Shown here: positions 1 to 9,740 of the stretch, piece by piece | Numbering within the stretch: the stretch's first letter is position 1 | How the letters are laid out: the number at the start of each line of letters is the position of its first letter | NCBI GenBank assembly: GCA_950097015.1 | Contig: CATNEN010000040.1 | Coordinates: 285,452 to 349,451 of the forward strand | Length of the DNA: 64,000 nt | Direction: 5' to 3' | Source: Macrostomum hystrix | Taxonomy: Eukaryota; Platyhelminthes; Macrostomidae | The notes under the pieces: model-generated | Database searches by the model: none | What the model was told of the DNA's origin: nothing | What the model saw: only the letters and a program-made list of their open reading frames with translations | Made by a program: the position numbers and the translations under genes

Positions 1-23
1 AAGGTACGAGAATGTGAACTGAC

Positions 24-652
24 CTGTAATCTAGCCAGTGCTGTGACGGCCACACTCCGCCTGTGATCGAGCACGTCATGAATTCGCAGCCTTGGTTCGT
101 ACAGTCCACTTACCGGCCAGCCGCGCCTATTCAGAAATAGGAACTCGCAGCCAGCCAGAAGGGGCAGGAAGATGCTGGCCCGTTTGCGCAGTTGTTCCAG
201 TGTTTCCCTGGGCGACGCGTCAATAAAGCCGACGGCCAGCTCTTCGCCAGTGCTGGTCGAAGTCAATACAATGCCTATCTCCAGGCTGTCACATGCTGGA
301 GTAAATTTGTATTTTTTGCAAGTAAAAAATGCTGAATTGAGTCTAAATGAAAATCCCTACCGATATTGTCGCCGTCTCCGATGATAAATACAGAATTAGT
401 GCTGCGCAGCACGCAGTTAAAGGCCAGACAGTTCTCCAAATCGAGTGGGACCAGTTCGCCTGAAAGGGATCGAAACCGGTGCTCGGGAAGAAAGTATTTT
501 GCTTTGGTGAGCAGGAAGCTGCGCAGCTGAGCCAGAGTCTTCACTGAAGCCGGATGCAGCAATAGTAATTCGCTTTGCAATATGCACGGCCCGTCGCCTG
601 CGAAATACTTTAAGCTGACCGCAGACATAGCGGACATGGCACCGTGTTTCAT
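24..652 (-). CDS. Partial gene with two beta-grasp-like repeats (runs off left edge)
   Basis: I do not recognise the family. Two coding exons are visible, 652-361 and 295-24; the donor at the second exon's end (GTCAGT) leads off the window, so the 3' part is missing. The phases agree (292 nt, then 272 nt) and give about 188 residues in one frame. The protein contains two similar units: TLAQLR...FLPEHRF...GELVPLDLE...VLRSTNSVFI near residues 35-95 and TLEQLR...FLPLLAGEFLF...GWPVSGLYEP...VLDHRRSVAV after residue 120. The pattern of a helix, then F-L-F, G-x-P-V and a final D-V-L...V resembles ubiquitin-like or doublecortin-like beta-grasp folds, which is inference only. The ATG at 652 has A/G-rich context (TAGCCATGA) and follows an in-frame stop. 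No neighbour in the window explains its role. Confidence 0.5.
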
Positions 653-2151
653 GGCTACTTCGCGGTCCTTCGGTTTGTGCCGCTTTTGCGTGCTTGGCCA
701 GTGCTCATTGCCACTTCATAGACTGTCCCCTTAAAATTAGGAGGGGTGGGGTGGTGGGTGGCCTGAGGAGAGGGAGGCCCAAGACTGCTAAATCAAATGT
801 TCTATTTTAAACATCAACCCTCATACGATCGATAGCGAATGACCAATTAGTGGAGGTTGGGGTGGCGGTCCGTGTACACTGGGTGAAAAGGGCGGAAAAG
901 TGACCGTAGGGAAAGACAGACTGATTGTGCACGAGAGAAATCTTTTGGCGCAGGGGACCTGTTTTAAGTTTTAACTTTTAGAAAGCACGAGACACCGGGC
1001 TGATGCCCATGGTCTGTATATATAAACGAACGTGAAGTAGATTTATGATTGTAAATTTGCTGCTGCTAAGACATTTTTGCGATGTAGACTTCCTAAATCC
1101 TAACTTTGTTTCTAGTCTTAATCGTCGTAAAGTTAAACCAAAGAAGCGCCAATTTTACGTGTAACATGAAAGGGTGTTATAAATACAAATTGTATAAAGA
1201 ATAAATATTATTCGTTCTTACTTAGCTCGTATTTTGCAATTGGGTTTGTTTGTACTCGGAAATCGAATCGCATCAAATACTCGTACTAACTTTTTTCAAC
1301 TTATAAAAACTGCAATTTGACAAACTATCAATAAACAAACCCGTTTAAGATGACAATTGACAGACAACACAAACGAAGCGTTGTTCAGTCAAATGCGCTT
1401 TGATAAAAGAAAAAAATTCTAAAAGCGTCAGTGATTCCATTTTCTCCTTTAATACAAAATAAACAACTTTAGGTGAATGTGTCTTCCATTGTTTTTTTCG
1501 CTTTAGTCTAGCCTACAGATTGAACTATTCAACTAGTATTGTATAATTATATAAAGTGAAGATCGGAGAAAAAAATCGGACGAACACTCGAACAGGCGGT
1601 TGTCTGTTTTTTAAACAGCGTAAGCGGCAACGTGATGCCTTAGCCATAGGCCCATAGCCTTAGCTGTTTATTTTTCTGGCGTCAATTTACATAGATGCGT
1701 ACTGACAGTAGGTTGGTGCAAAATGGAATAGAAAAATATAATTGTAAAAACGATCTATCATCAGTAATCGTAAAAGAAAAGGTAAAAGAGGATTAACAAA
1801 TCTCAAAACTGAAACATGTCAATCAATCGACTCCTCTACTCCGAATAAAATGGATAATATTGCAACGGATGCACAACGAAATTATATTAAAAAATCCACA
1901 GTGAAAAATACTATGTGCATTCCCTCGTCCATAAAAAGTATAAATCATAATTGTATATAAATGATAAATTGCTCATACATGCCAGTTTAGAATCTAAGAA
2001 AATGCAGCCCTATAAATCCTATGCATATGGAATCTTAGAAGCTCATCTATTAGCTGCAAGCGTATGTACATTTAAAAGCATGCAAAATACTGCCACTCAT
2101 TTTCTTTGTTTTAAGCCACAGTTTTCTTGCAATACTACGTATTAGTAGTAA
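653..2151. other. Gene-free AT-rich stretch
   Basis: I see no exon, RNA gene or tandem repeat here. It separates the partial gene on the left from the end of the first helical-protein gene. Upstream sequences of the partial gene (653 to about 1000) presumably hold its promoter, but no clear TATA or initiator can be picked out. Confidence 0.5.
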
Positions 2152-3815
2152 CTAGCGATTATAATCAATGCCGAGCAGGTGCAGATCCTGGATTGACCTT
2201 CGTGCAACTCGGTGCAGGGCTTCGGCCACCGCATAGTCCCTCAGGTAGCGCCACTCTCTGTGTGACTGCGGCAGCTGATCTAGAGCTGTCAGCGAATGGC
2301 CGTAGATCTCCCTGATGCGCTTCAGACTGCCAGCTGACAGGTAGCGGCTGGACAGGTGAAGCAGCAGGTGCGCGTAGCACAATGCGGACAACAGCTCCGA
2401 CTTGATGTCTGCCAATATGCGCCTCAGACTGAAAGCGAAACAGTTTCTTTTGAAATGAATATTTTCGGTTTCGGGGTGATATGGAACAGGATATTGGATG
2501 AAAATGAGCGGAATTTCGGGTGATGAAATAGTGAGATTTTTAAGTGGAGAAGAAGTGGGCATATTGGGCGGAAGATAATGGGGACATTGCGTGGAAGTTT
2601 ATGGGATATTGGGCGGAAGATTATGGGATATTGGGTAGGAGATAATGGGAATATTGGGCAGAAGATTATGGGATATTGGGCGGAAGATTATGGGGATATT
2701 GGGCGGAAGATTATGGGGATATTGGGCGGAAGATTATGGGGATATTGTGCAGAAGACAATGGGATATTAGGCGGAAGAAAATTGGATACATGGTGGAAAG
2801 GAAAAGAAGTAATGAGTTGAGAAAACAAATTATGAGCAATTAAATAGTGTACGAGCACATGATTGGTATGGCACGGGAAGGAATTTGCGCTCACTGGGAG
2901 GTGGCTGATCCCTGCCGCTCGTTCTCCTCCAGTTCCTCAGCAACCAAGCAGGCCACGGCCAGTCTGTTGAACAGCTGCACGAATCGGTCATTGCTGTTCG
3001 CCATTGCAATTGTGAGCTCAAACGACGTCGTAGCGGCTGGCAGGGTCTTGCTCCTCAGCCGGCTGGTGAACACACGGTCCTGGTAGCTGGTCATCCAGAG
3101 CATCGCTTGAGTCAGGTGCTTCTTGACTAGGCCAATGCCTCTGGCTAGCGAGCCTGCATGTTAGGGTAGGTGACCATTGTGCCGCTTGTTTGAGCTTAGA
3201 ATTCGGTGGGAGAGGAGAGAACAAGAGGAATGACAAATGCCACCCTACCAGGAATCCCGACATGCCGACATCTCACCTTGCGGGGAATCCCGACACGCCG
3301 ACATCTCACCTATTGGGAACCCAGACACGCCGACATCTCACCTATTGGGAACCCAGACACGCCGACATCTCACCTATTGGGAACCCAGACACGCCGACAT
3401 CTCACCTATTGGGAACCCAGACACGCCGACATCTCACCTATTGGGAACCCAGACACGCCGACATCTCACCTATTGGGAACCCAGACACGCCGACATCTCA
3501 CCTATTGGGAACCCAGACACGCCGACATCTCACCTATTGGGAACCCAGACACGCCGACATCTCACCTATTGGGAACCCAGACACGCCGACATCTCACCTA
3601 TTGGGAACCCAGACACGCCGACATCTCACCTACCTACCTTTCGGGAGAATCCCGAAACGCCGAAATATGATTTTGAGCCGCGTACCTGATTGCTGAGCAT
3701 CAGTCAGGTGGACTTGGAAGCAGACATTCACAACAGACACAGGACGGCCAAGCACCGGGTAGCACAGGGCTAACAACAGAACAGGCGCCAGGATTGTTGA
3801 CACTCGGGTTGCCAT
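2152..3815 (-). CDS. Secreted four-helix cytokine-like protein, copy 2
   Basis: Three exons: 3815-3686, 3153-2895 and 2428-2152, with GT-AG borders and matching phases, sum to 666 nt (221 residues plus stop). Exon 1 encodes a signal peptide (MATRVSTILAPVLLLALCYP). Exon 2 encodes two amphipathic helices (from SLARGIGLVKKHL onward), exon 3 two more (LRRILADIKSELLSAL and YAVAEALHRVARRSIQDL). It is clearly paralogous to the gene at 4767-5815: the same G-L-x-x-K-H-L in helix A, the same L-x-x-I-x-x-E-L-x-x-A-L in helix C, and the same phase-2 intron before helix C. From memory of the family, the helix order, the R-S-I-x-D-L end of helix D and the exon plan (signal / A-B / C-D) recall CNTF, CLCF1 and LIF of the IL-6 family. 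This is inference; another secreted helical family is possible. Both introns contain a minisatellite. Confidence 0.6.
2556..2785. repeat. Minisatellite, about 23-bp unit, intron 2 of helical-protein copy 2
   Basis: About ten imperfect copies of a unit like attgggcggaagattatggg. It occupies much of the intron 2894-2429 and its sequence is not found elsewhere in the window. Confidence 0.85.
3250..3645. repeat. Minisatellite, 32-bp unit, intron 1 of helical-protein copy 2
   Basis: About eleven or twelve almost identical 32-bp copies containing tattgggaacccagacacgc. The first two units are diverged (ggaatcccgacatgccgaca). It lies in the intron 3685-3154. All three plus-strand frames stay open through it only because the unit lacks stops. 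Confidence 0.9.
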
Positions 3816-4515
3816 GACAATTCTCGGGAAAACAAATCAAATATTTCGATATAGGAGCACAGCTGAAGTCCAGAGCGCGGATGCAGTTTTTATCGTGTTG
3901 CAGTCTCACTGAGTCCCGTGATAGATTTGGAAATTCCATGATAACACCGACCGCAGGAAACAGGAACTGGCACAGAAGAAAGTAAGAGTGCTTTGGAAAT
4001 CCCAAGGATATTGTTGAAGTTGGTTTAAAATAGGCAACAACTTTCTGTGCAAAAAATAATTGAAATGCCGCACAGGAAAGCTTTGTGCGCCGAAACGAAT
4101 TTCTCATTCCCGCCTGCTCTGCGCGCGCACAAGTCCTGGATAGAAAGGTGAATGAACTTTTCTGCTCCGATGTTTCCAAGAAATAGTTGCCTTTCTAGCT
4201 CGCATGCGAGTGCGCGCGTGGGCGGGCGCATGAGCGAACAGGCGGCCTAAAAATAGACCAAATTCATTGGCTTTGCTTGAGTTCCTATTTTACGCTGCAG
4301 AATGAACGAAAATGAAAATGAATGAAAGAATGTGTATTTCAAATCACAAGTACATGTGCAGGCAAAATTATGCATTAATACTCGTACATATATAAATATA
4401 AATCATTAATTAATTAGGCGCCTTATCAATGCTTTACATTTCATTAATGCCTCATTTAGACCTTATAGCATTACTGTAATATGAATCATGTAAACTGATC
4501 TGTGTGTAAAATTGA
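3816..4515. other. Upstream region of helical-protein copy 2
   Basis: Likely 5' UTR and promoter of the minus-strand gene starting at 3815. A minus-strand TATA-like stretch (TATTTTTAG) lies at about 4243-4252, followed by a GC-rich block of CG-containing 6-mers near 4200-4230. No coding sequence is convincing. 4300-4500 is AT-rich and featureless. Confidence 0.3.
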
Positions 4516-4662
4516 ACACACACTGAAGGATGGGGAATGGCTGAACACACACTGAAGGATGGGGAATGGCTGAACACACACTGAAGGATGGGGAATGGCT
4601 GAGCACACACTGAAGGATGGGGAATGGCTGAACACACACTGAAGGATGGGGAATGGCTGAAT
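4513..4662. repeat. Minisatellite, 29-bp unit, downstream of helical-protein copy 1
   Basis: Five near-identical 29-bp copies containing acactgaaggatggggaatg. The same sequence family, in the same orientation, forms the larger array at 6560-7090 on the other side of the gene. Confidence 0.9.
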
Positions 4663-4766
4663 AACCGAATACGAAATGATGCTCTGAAGTTGCAATCACA
4701 GTTTTACAAGTTAAATTATATGGAAAATGCACACTGATCACAGCTTGTGGACTATTGTGAGTGAGT

Positions 4767-5815
4767 TCAGTTGTCTCTGTGCAGTCTTAAGTCTGCGGCA
4801 ATGTTCGCGGCCAACTGTTGAGCGGCCTTCAGCAGGCTCTCGAGCACAGCGAATGCTCGCACGAATCCGAGCTCTCGCTCGCTGTGTGGCACCGGCGACG
4901 GCAGGTCTGGCAGCGGGTTGGCCGATGCAGGCGACCCAGCCCTGTCCACGCCAAGCCAGTAGCGGATGTACTCCAGAGCTGTGTACAGCTCCTTCCGGAT
5001 AAGCTCAAGCTCGTTTTTCCAGCTGTATGAAAAAGGCAAAGTAATGTTTTGTTAAATCTCACAGAGATCTCGGTAGAATCTCACTGGAATCTCACTGGAT
5101 CACTGGAATCTCACTAGAATCTCACTAGAATCTCACTAGAATCTCACTAGAATCTCACTAGAATCTCACTAGAATCTCACTGGAATCACACTCGAATCTC
5201 ACTGGAATCTCACTAGAATCTCACTAGAATCACACTGGAATCGCACTAGAATCTCACTGGAATCGCACTAGAATCTCACTAGAATCTCATTAGAATCTTA
5301 CTGGAATCACACTCGAATCTCACTGGAATCTCACTAGAATCTCAACTAGAATCACACTGGAATCGCACTAGAATCTCACTGGAATCGCACTAGAATCTCA
5401 CTAGAATCTCATTAGAATCTCACTAGAATATGAGAACTCACCTGGCGTCGTGCTCCTGACTTTCCATCTTGGGCAGCAGCTGAAGCAACCGGTCCAGATC
5501 CTCTGCGGCGCTGTCGCCGTTTCTCAGCGATTCCGCTAGGTCTCTGAGAGCAGCTGGCATCTCCTTGTTCATCAGTCGTTGACTTTTCAGCCTGGCCAGG
5601 AAGGCTCGAGTTTTGTTGACTCCCGAATCCAGGTGCTTTCTCGCCAGACCCATGGCTCTCAGGGCCGTTGAGGACTGCCGCGCGGCCTGTGGAGCTGGGG
5701 CGGCCTGAACTCCAACTTGTCGGGGCTGAAAGAGAAGAAGCGGCAGCAGCAGCAGCAGCAGCAGCAGCGGTGGCATTGAAGCCAGTCGATGAAAACCTCT
5801 GTACCAGAGAAGCAT
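4767..5815 (-). CDS. Secreted four-helix cytokine-like protein, copy 1
   Basis: Two exons: 5815-5442 and 5022-4767 (374 + 256 nt), giving 209 residues; the intron interrupts in phase 2, as in its paralogue at 2152-3815. The start is either the ATG at 5815 or the in-frame ATG at 5776, which begins a textbook signal peptide ([17 protein letters not shown]) encoded by a CTG run. The mature part reads as four helices: ALRAMGLARKHLDSGVNKTR (A), a leucine-rich B, WKNELELIRKELYTALEYIR (C), and FVRAFAVLESLLKAAQQL (D), with a Pro/Ser-rich loop between C and D. There are no paired cysteines to speak of. The layout resembles long-chain class I helical cytokines (CNTF/CLCF1/CT-1 group) by memory comparison only. 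A splice acceptor-like tract precedes QPRQVG, so an extra 5' intron is possible. The single intron is filled by a short-unit satellite. Confidence 0.6.
5050..5432. repeat. Minisatellite, 11-bp unit with higher-order structure, intron of copy 1
   Basis: About 33 copies of an 11-bp unit (aatctcactag and variants such as aatcacactgg, aatcgcactag). The variant order between about 5190 and 5300 recurs at 5310-5425, so there is a higher-order duplication. On the minus strand the unit reads CTAGTGAGATT and so repeats a GTGAG donor-like core. Confidence 0.9.
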
Positions 5816-6193
5816 TCTATATTCTTACAGCCTTTATTGTTTAGTTTAGAATCGGTTATTAGTTCTGTTTTAAAAGGGAAGGAGGAATCGCTGCAATTTA
5901 TAGCCCAGCTTGTCAGCGATGACAGCGGGACTCCCTCGCCAGGCATTGGAATTACCAACTTCTGCTTGGCGATAAGTCCGCAATGCGACATCGGAATTCC
6001 CGAGGCTCTCCGCAAATGTCAGGTGCAGTGCTCACTGCCTGCTCTAAAATATCACCTATTGAGCAGCACTGATATGACAGCTAAGTTGCTGAGTGAGATA
6101 AATAGCCTGGCGCGCAGTCGAAGGCTGAAAAAGAAAGCGAGAGTGGACTGGACTAATCGGAAATTCCTATTGGATTTTCTGGCCCAGGGCTAA
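5789..6193 (+). CDS. Unrecognised plus-strand coding candidate
   Basis: An open frame of 134 codons ends in KKKARVDWTNRKFLLDFLAQG (last 20 residues plus one) before TAA. A pyrimidine-rich acceptor (ttcttacag) ends at 5830, so the real exon may begin at 5831 rather than at the ATG at 5789, which overlaps the minus-strand helical-protein start. Composition looks more protein-like than the AT-rich surroundings, with a basic C-terminus. I do not recognise it, see no domain, and cannot find a partner exon. It may be the last exon of a plus-strand gene or chance. Confidence 0.25.
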   Translation: MKTSVPEKHSIFLQPLLFSLESVISSVLKGKEESLQFIAQLVSDDSGTPSPGIGITNFCLAISPQCDIGIPEALRKCQVQCSLPALKYHLLSSTDMTAKLLSEINSLARSRRLKKKARVDWTNRKFLLDFLAQG

Positions 6194-6559
6194 CGGACAT
6201 TGGTTAGGGGGAACCGCTGTGAGGCCGACAGTTCCTGGAAATTTGGCTCTCGCTTTTTCTTGTGATTTCTATTCAGATTCGAGTGCATTGCGTGAGAAAC
6301 TAAACTTCAATATAATTATTAGCGTAACAATGAAATTTTGTCAAGCGAAAAATATTAAGTTCCACTCGTTCGACAATATTATATACGATATACAATATTG
6401 TATTGAAACATTGAAACTAAATACGAGAATACATATTATTAATTCATTAAAATTCTGTTTTAAGTCAAAAATGAAAAAAAAACTTTACATTTCTTTTAGC
6501 TTGAAAAAAACTGAATTCAAAATTAGTTTTGTGATTCATTTTGTCACAATAATATGATC

Positions 6560-7090
6560 TGAGCTGAGCACACTGAAGGATGGGGGGATGGGAGCTGAGC
6601 ACACTGAAAGATGGGGGATGGGAGCTGCACACACTGAAGAATGGGGGATGGGAGCTGAGCACTCACTGAAAATGGGGGATGGGAGCTGAGCACTCACTGA
6701 AAATGGGGGATGGGAGCTGAGCACTCACTGAAAATGGGGGATGGGAGCTGAGCACTCACTAAAGGATGGGGGATGGGAGCTGAGCACTCACTGAAAATGG
6801 GGGATGGGAGCTGAGCACTCACTGAAAATGGGGGATGGGAGCTGAGCACTCACTAAAGGATGGGGGATGAGAGCTGAGCACAACACTGAAAAATGGGGGA
6901 TGGGAGCTGAGCACTCACTGAAGGATGGGGGATGAGAGCTGAGCACAACACTGAAAAATGGGGGGGTGGGAGCTGAGAACACTGAAGGATGGGGATGGGA
7001 GCTGAGCACTCACTGAAGGATGGGGGATGGAAGCTGAGCACACTGAAGGATGGGGATGGGAGCTGAGCACAATGAAGGATGGTGGGAAGT
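6560..7090. repeat. Minisatellite, 29- to 37-bp unit, upstream of helical-protein copy 1
   Basis: About fifteen copies of a unit like gctgagcacactgaaggatg followed by gggatggga, with variable insertions (cactcactgaaaatggggga). Same family and orientation as 4513-4662. Confidence 0.9.
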
Positions 7091-7897
7091 CTAAAAGCAC
7101 AGTAAACAGAAAGTATTTCGCTGAAGCCGAAGAAACTGCCACTCACTACCATTAGAAGATGTTAAATTTCGTATTGCAAAATATTTTAGGAAGTTTTTTA
7201 GGTAGCTTTCTTAGCTTTTCACACCAGCTTTGTGTTTTTTAAAGTCATCCGTCGGTTCTGCTTTGAAGTCTGCATAACGAAAGCTAGCGAGTTTTAGTCC
7301 AGTGGCGTGGCTGTATGTGTAAAATGAATTCATATACGAAGTAGGTCCATCTTCAATTCCAGAGAGGCTGTTCAAATCGATATTTCCCATTCAAATAATG
7401 TTAAGATTAAAATATATAACTTTAAGTACTTTAAGTTATACCAACTCATGCAGGTGAAGTGTGAAATCTCTGGTGTATAAGTGAAATTTCTATTTCAATT
7501 CAGATAAGCAATAATGCTCAGCGGCAGGCGATAAGACTCACTGGCAACTCACCTATTTGGTTGCTGTGTCCGTAACTGGGACAGAATGCATGCATAAAGA
7601 ATTATTCTTACAGTTAATTGATGGGACAACAAATAATCAGATCATACAGTATAAGCACAATAATTTCCTGCGAGAAGGGCTGTTTCACGATTGAGTGAAG
7701 AAGATTCAAGCAAAATTTTTCTTTTTTTGGATTCCCTTGACGTAAATGAGCTTTTTAATGTAGGAAGAGGCATTGGCCAATTAAACACAAGCAAAAGCGA
7801 ACAGTAAAAACTTTTGAACATAAAATAAACTGACTGACTGCACTAGCAGCATTGCTGGATGGCGGCAATTTGGCAAACCTTTCACTCATGCGGTTTA
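7091..7897. other. Gene-free stretch
   Basis: AT-rich, no exon or repeat array I can support. A lone donor-like site (minus strand, GTGAGTTG near 7550) has no convincing coding sequence beside it. Confidence 0.4.
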
Positions 7898-8500
7898 TTA
7901 GATAGATTAGCAATCCATTCCAATCCCCCATCCATTGGATAGATTAGCAATCCATTCCAATCCCCCATCCATTGGATAGATTAGCAATCCATTCCAATCC
8001 CCCATCCATTGGATAGATTAGCAATCCATTCCAATCCCCCATCCATTGGATAGATTAGCAATCCATTCCAATCCCCCATCCATTGGATAGATTAGCAATC
8101 CATTCCAATCCCCCATCCATTGGATAGATTAGCAATCCATTCCAATCCCCCATCCATTGGATAGATTAGCAATCCATTCCAATCCCCCATCCATTGGATA
8201 GATTAGCAATCCATTCCAATCCCCCATCCATTGGATAGATTAGCAATCCATTCCAATCCCCCATCCATTGGATAGATTAGCAATCCATTCCAATCCCCCA
8301 TCCATTGGATAGATTAGCAATCCATTCCAATCCCCCATCCATTGGATAGATTAGCAATCCATTCCAACCCCCCATCCATTGGATAGATTAGCAATCCATT
8401 CCAACCCCCCATCCATTGGATAGATTAGCAATCCATTCCAATCCCCCATCCATTGGATAGATTAGCAATCCATTCCAATCCCCCATCCATTGGATAGATT
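7898..8500 (-). repeat. 37-bp satellite, left arm (inverted relative to 9741-11875)
   Basis: About sixteen almost identical 37-bp units, containing gatagattagcaatccattc and then caatcccccatccattg. The reverse complement matches the unit of the array beyond ALKBH4 (aatggattgctaatctatcc). The last, gene-facing unit (8501-8540) is diverged and resembles the gene-facing unit of the other array (ttgaaggaatagaat on the opposite strand). Confidence 0.95.
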
Positions 8501-8628
8501 AGAATACATTCTATTCCTTCAACCTATGGGATAGTTTAGCCACCTACCGAGTCTATTTCCTTCGTTCTTCAAACTGGAGCATGGAAAAAGCAAGAAAAAT
8601 TATATGGAGAATATTCCGTCAATAAGTG

Positions 8629-9732
8629 TTAGTAGACGCCCTGCTTTAATTCCACGACGCTAATCCCGTCAAATTTAGACCCGGCCTGCACAAGGGTTCG
8701 TCCGACATCTGTGTCTAGCCAATCAGGTGCCAGCTCACGCAGGGTCGCAGCCAATCGGCGCCCAGTGACGTCATCAGGCATTACAGCGTGCAGCCAATCG
8801 TAGCGCGCCGGCCCGGATAGAATCAGAACACTGCGCGGCGGCATCGGAATGCGGATGTGAGCGGAGCCGGCTGATTGGCTGCCCGGACTGAGGGTCAGAT
8901 AGGTGGGGCTGCACAGGTTCAATGTGACAAGCCGTTCGCCCCACAACCAGGTGTCGTCAATGTGGGGATCAATGTGGGCGCCCATCTCGGCTCGGTAGTC
9001 CAAATTGCACAGCTCCACGGGGCGGAAGTCGGCCAGCCCGGGCAGGCGCAGCAGGCGGGGCAGAATGCCGGACCAGTAGGACGGCAGGCCAGTGAAACTA
9101 GCCGGGTTTACGCGGCGCTTCTTGAAGTTCACCTTCGGCCCGTAGTCCTGGCATGGTGCGGGCGTTTTAAGGGCGGGATAATCCCTCATCTGCTTGCCTT
9201 GACTCCACCTGAATCTCTCTCGACTCCCCCTGAATCTCTCTCGACTCCCCCTGAATGTCTCTCGACTCCACCTGAATCTCTCTCGACTCCCCCTGAATCT
9301 CTCTCGACTCCCTCTGAGTCTCTCTCGACCCCCCTGAGTCTCTCCCACCCACCAGAAAGCTACCTGCTTTCTCCGACCCGATTGAGACGGCGCCCAGGGC
9401 CGGCGATCGATTTCTGCCGCCAGTGCCGCCTCTTCCTCGGGACTGAGAAAATTCGGGAACACTCGAATGCCTTCGAGTCCCAGCACCTCGGCCTGACCCT
9501 CGCAGTGGCCGCTTTCGTGATCCGGCGTCGCCCGGATCGCCTGACAGTCGATGCAAAAGTGCAGAATTGGCAGCGCCTGGCGTGACTCAGTCTCACAGCT
9601 GGGCTGAGCAACCAGCGGCAGCTGTTTGGCAGCACAGCAGAGTCGGCAGGCGCGGATGCCCTTGCAGCCGCAGCCGATGCCGCAGCCGACGTCGACTGAT
9701 GAGGACGAGGAGACAGCTGGGCAGGCTGCCAT
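8629..9732 (-). CDS. ALKBH4: ALKBH4, 2-oxoglutarate/Fe(II) dioxygenase
   Basis: Two exons, 9732-9364 and 9147-8629 (123 + 172 residues = 295; human protein about 302). The family signature CGCKGIRAC is at about residue 21, and SQSGRRKQ ends exon 1 and joins directly to DYGPKVNFKK in exon 2, exactly as in the family. The Fe ligands are H185 and D187 (PHIDDTWLWGERL) and H243 (YDWLHAV); the 2-oxoglutarate arginine is in RRLAATLREL. The core appears catalytically complete. Known ALKBH4 enzymes demethylate actin K84me1 and have been linked to DNA 6mA. The 216-nt intron is a multiple of three and has no stop in frame, so intron retention would insert 72 residues rich in RGSRERF heptads. The start codon lies only about 9 nt from a 2.1-kb satellite, which must therefore hold the 5' UTR and promoter. 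Confidence 0.93.
   Translation of the reverse strand: MAACPAVSSSSSVDVGCGIGCGCKGIRACRLCCAAKQLPLVAQPSCETESRQALPILHFCIDCQAIRATPDHESGHCEGQAEVLGLEGIRVFPNFLSPEEEAALAAEIDRRPWAPSQSGRRKQVAFWWVGETQGGRERLRGSRERFRGSRERFRWSRETFRGSRERFRGSRERFRWSQGKQMRDYPALKTPAPCQDYGPKVNFKKRRVNPASFTGLPSYWSGILPRLLRLPGLADFRPVELCNLDYRAEMGAHIDPHIDDTWLWGERLVTLNLCSPTYLTLSPGSQSAGSAHIRIPMPPRSVLILSGPARYDWLHAVMPDDVTGRRLAATLRELAPDWLDTDVGRTLVQAGSKFDGISVVELKQGVY
9185..9350. repeat. Minisatellite, 21-bp unit, ALKBH4 intron
   Basis: About seven copies of a 21-bp unit (ctctctcgactccccctgaa plus one base). On the coding strand each unit encodes RGSRERF-type heptads in the ALKBH4 frame. Confidence 0.9.
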
Positions 9733-9740
9733 GTGAGTTG

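Noticed and set aside
3190-3696. Three overlapping plus-strand frames of RRHLTYWEPRHADISPIGNP type
   Set aside because: A 32-bp satellite read in all frames; lies in an intron.
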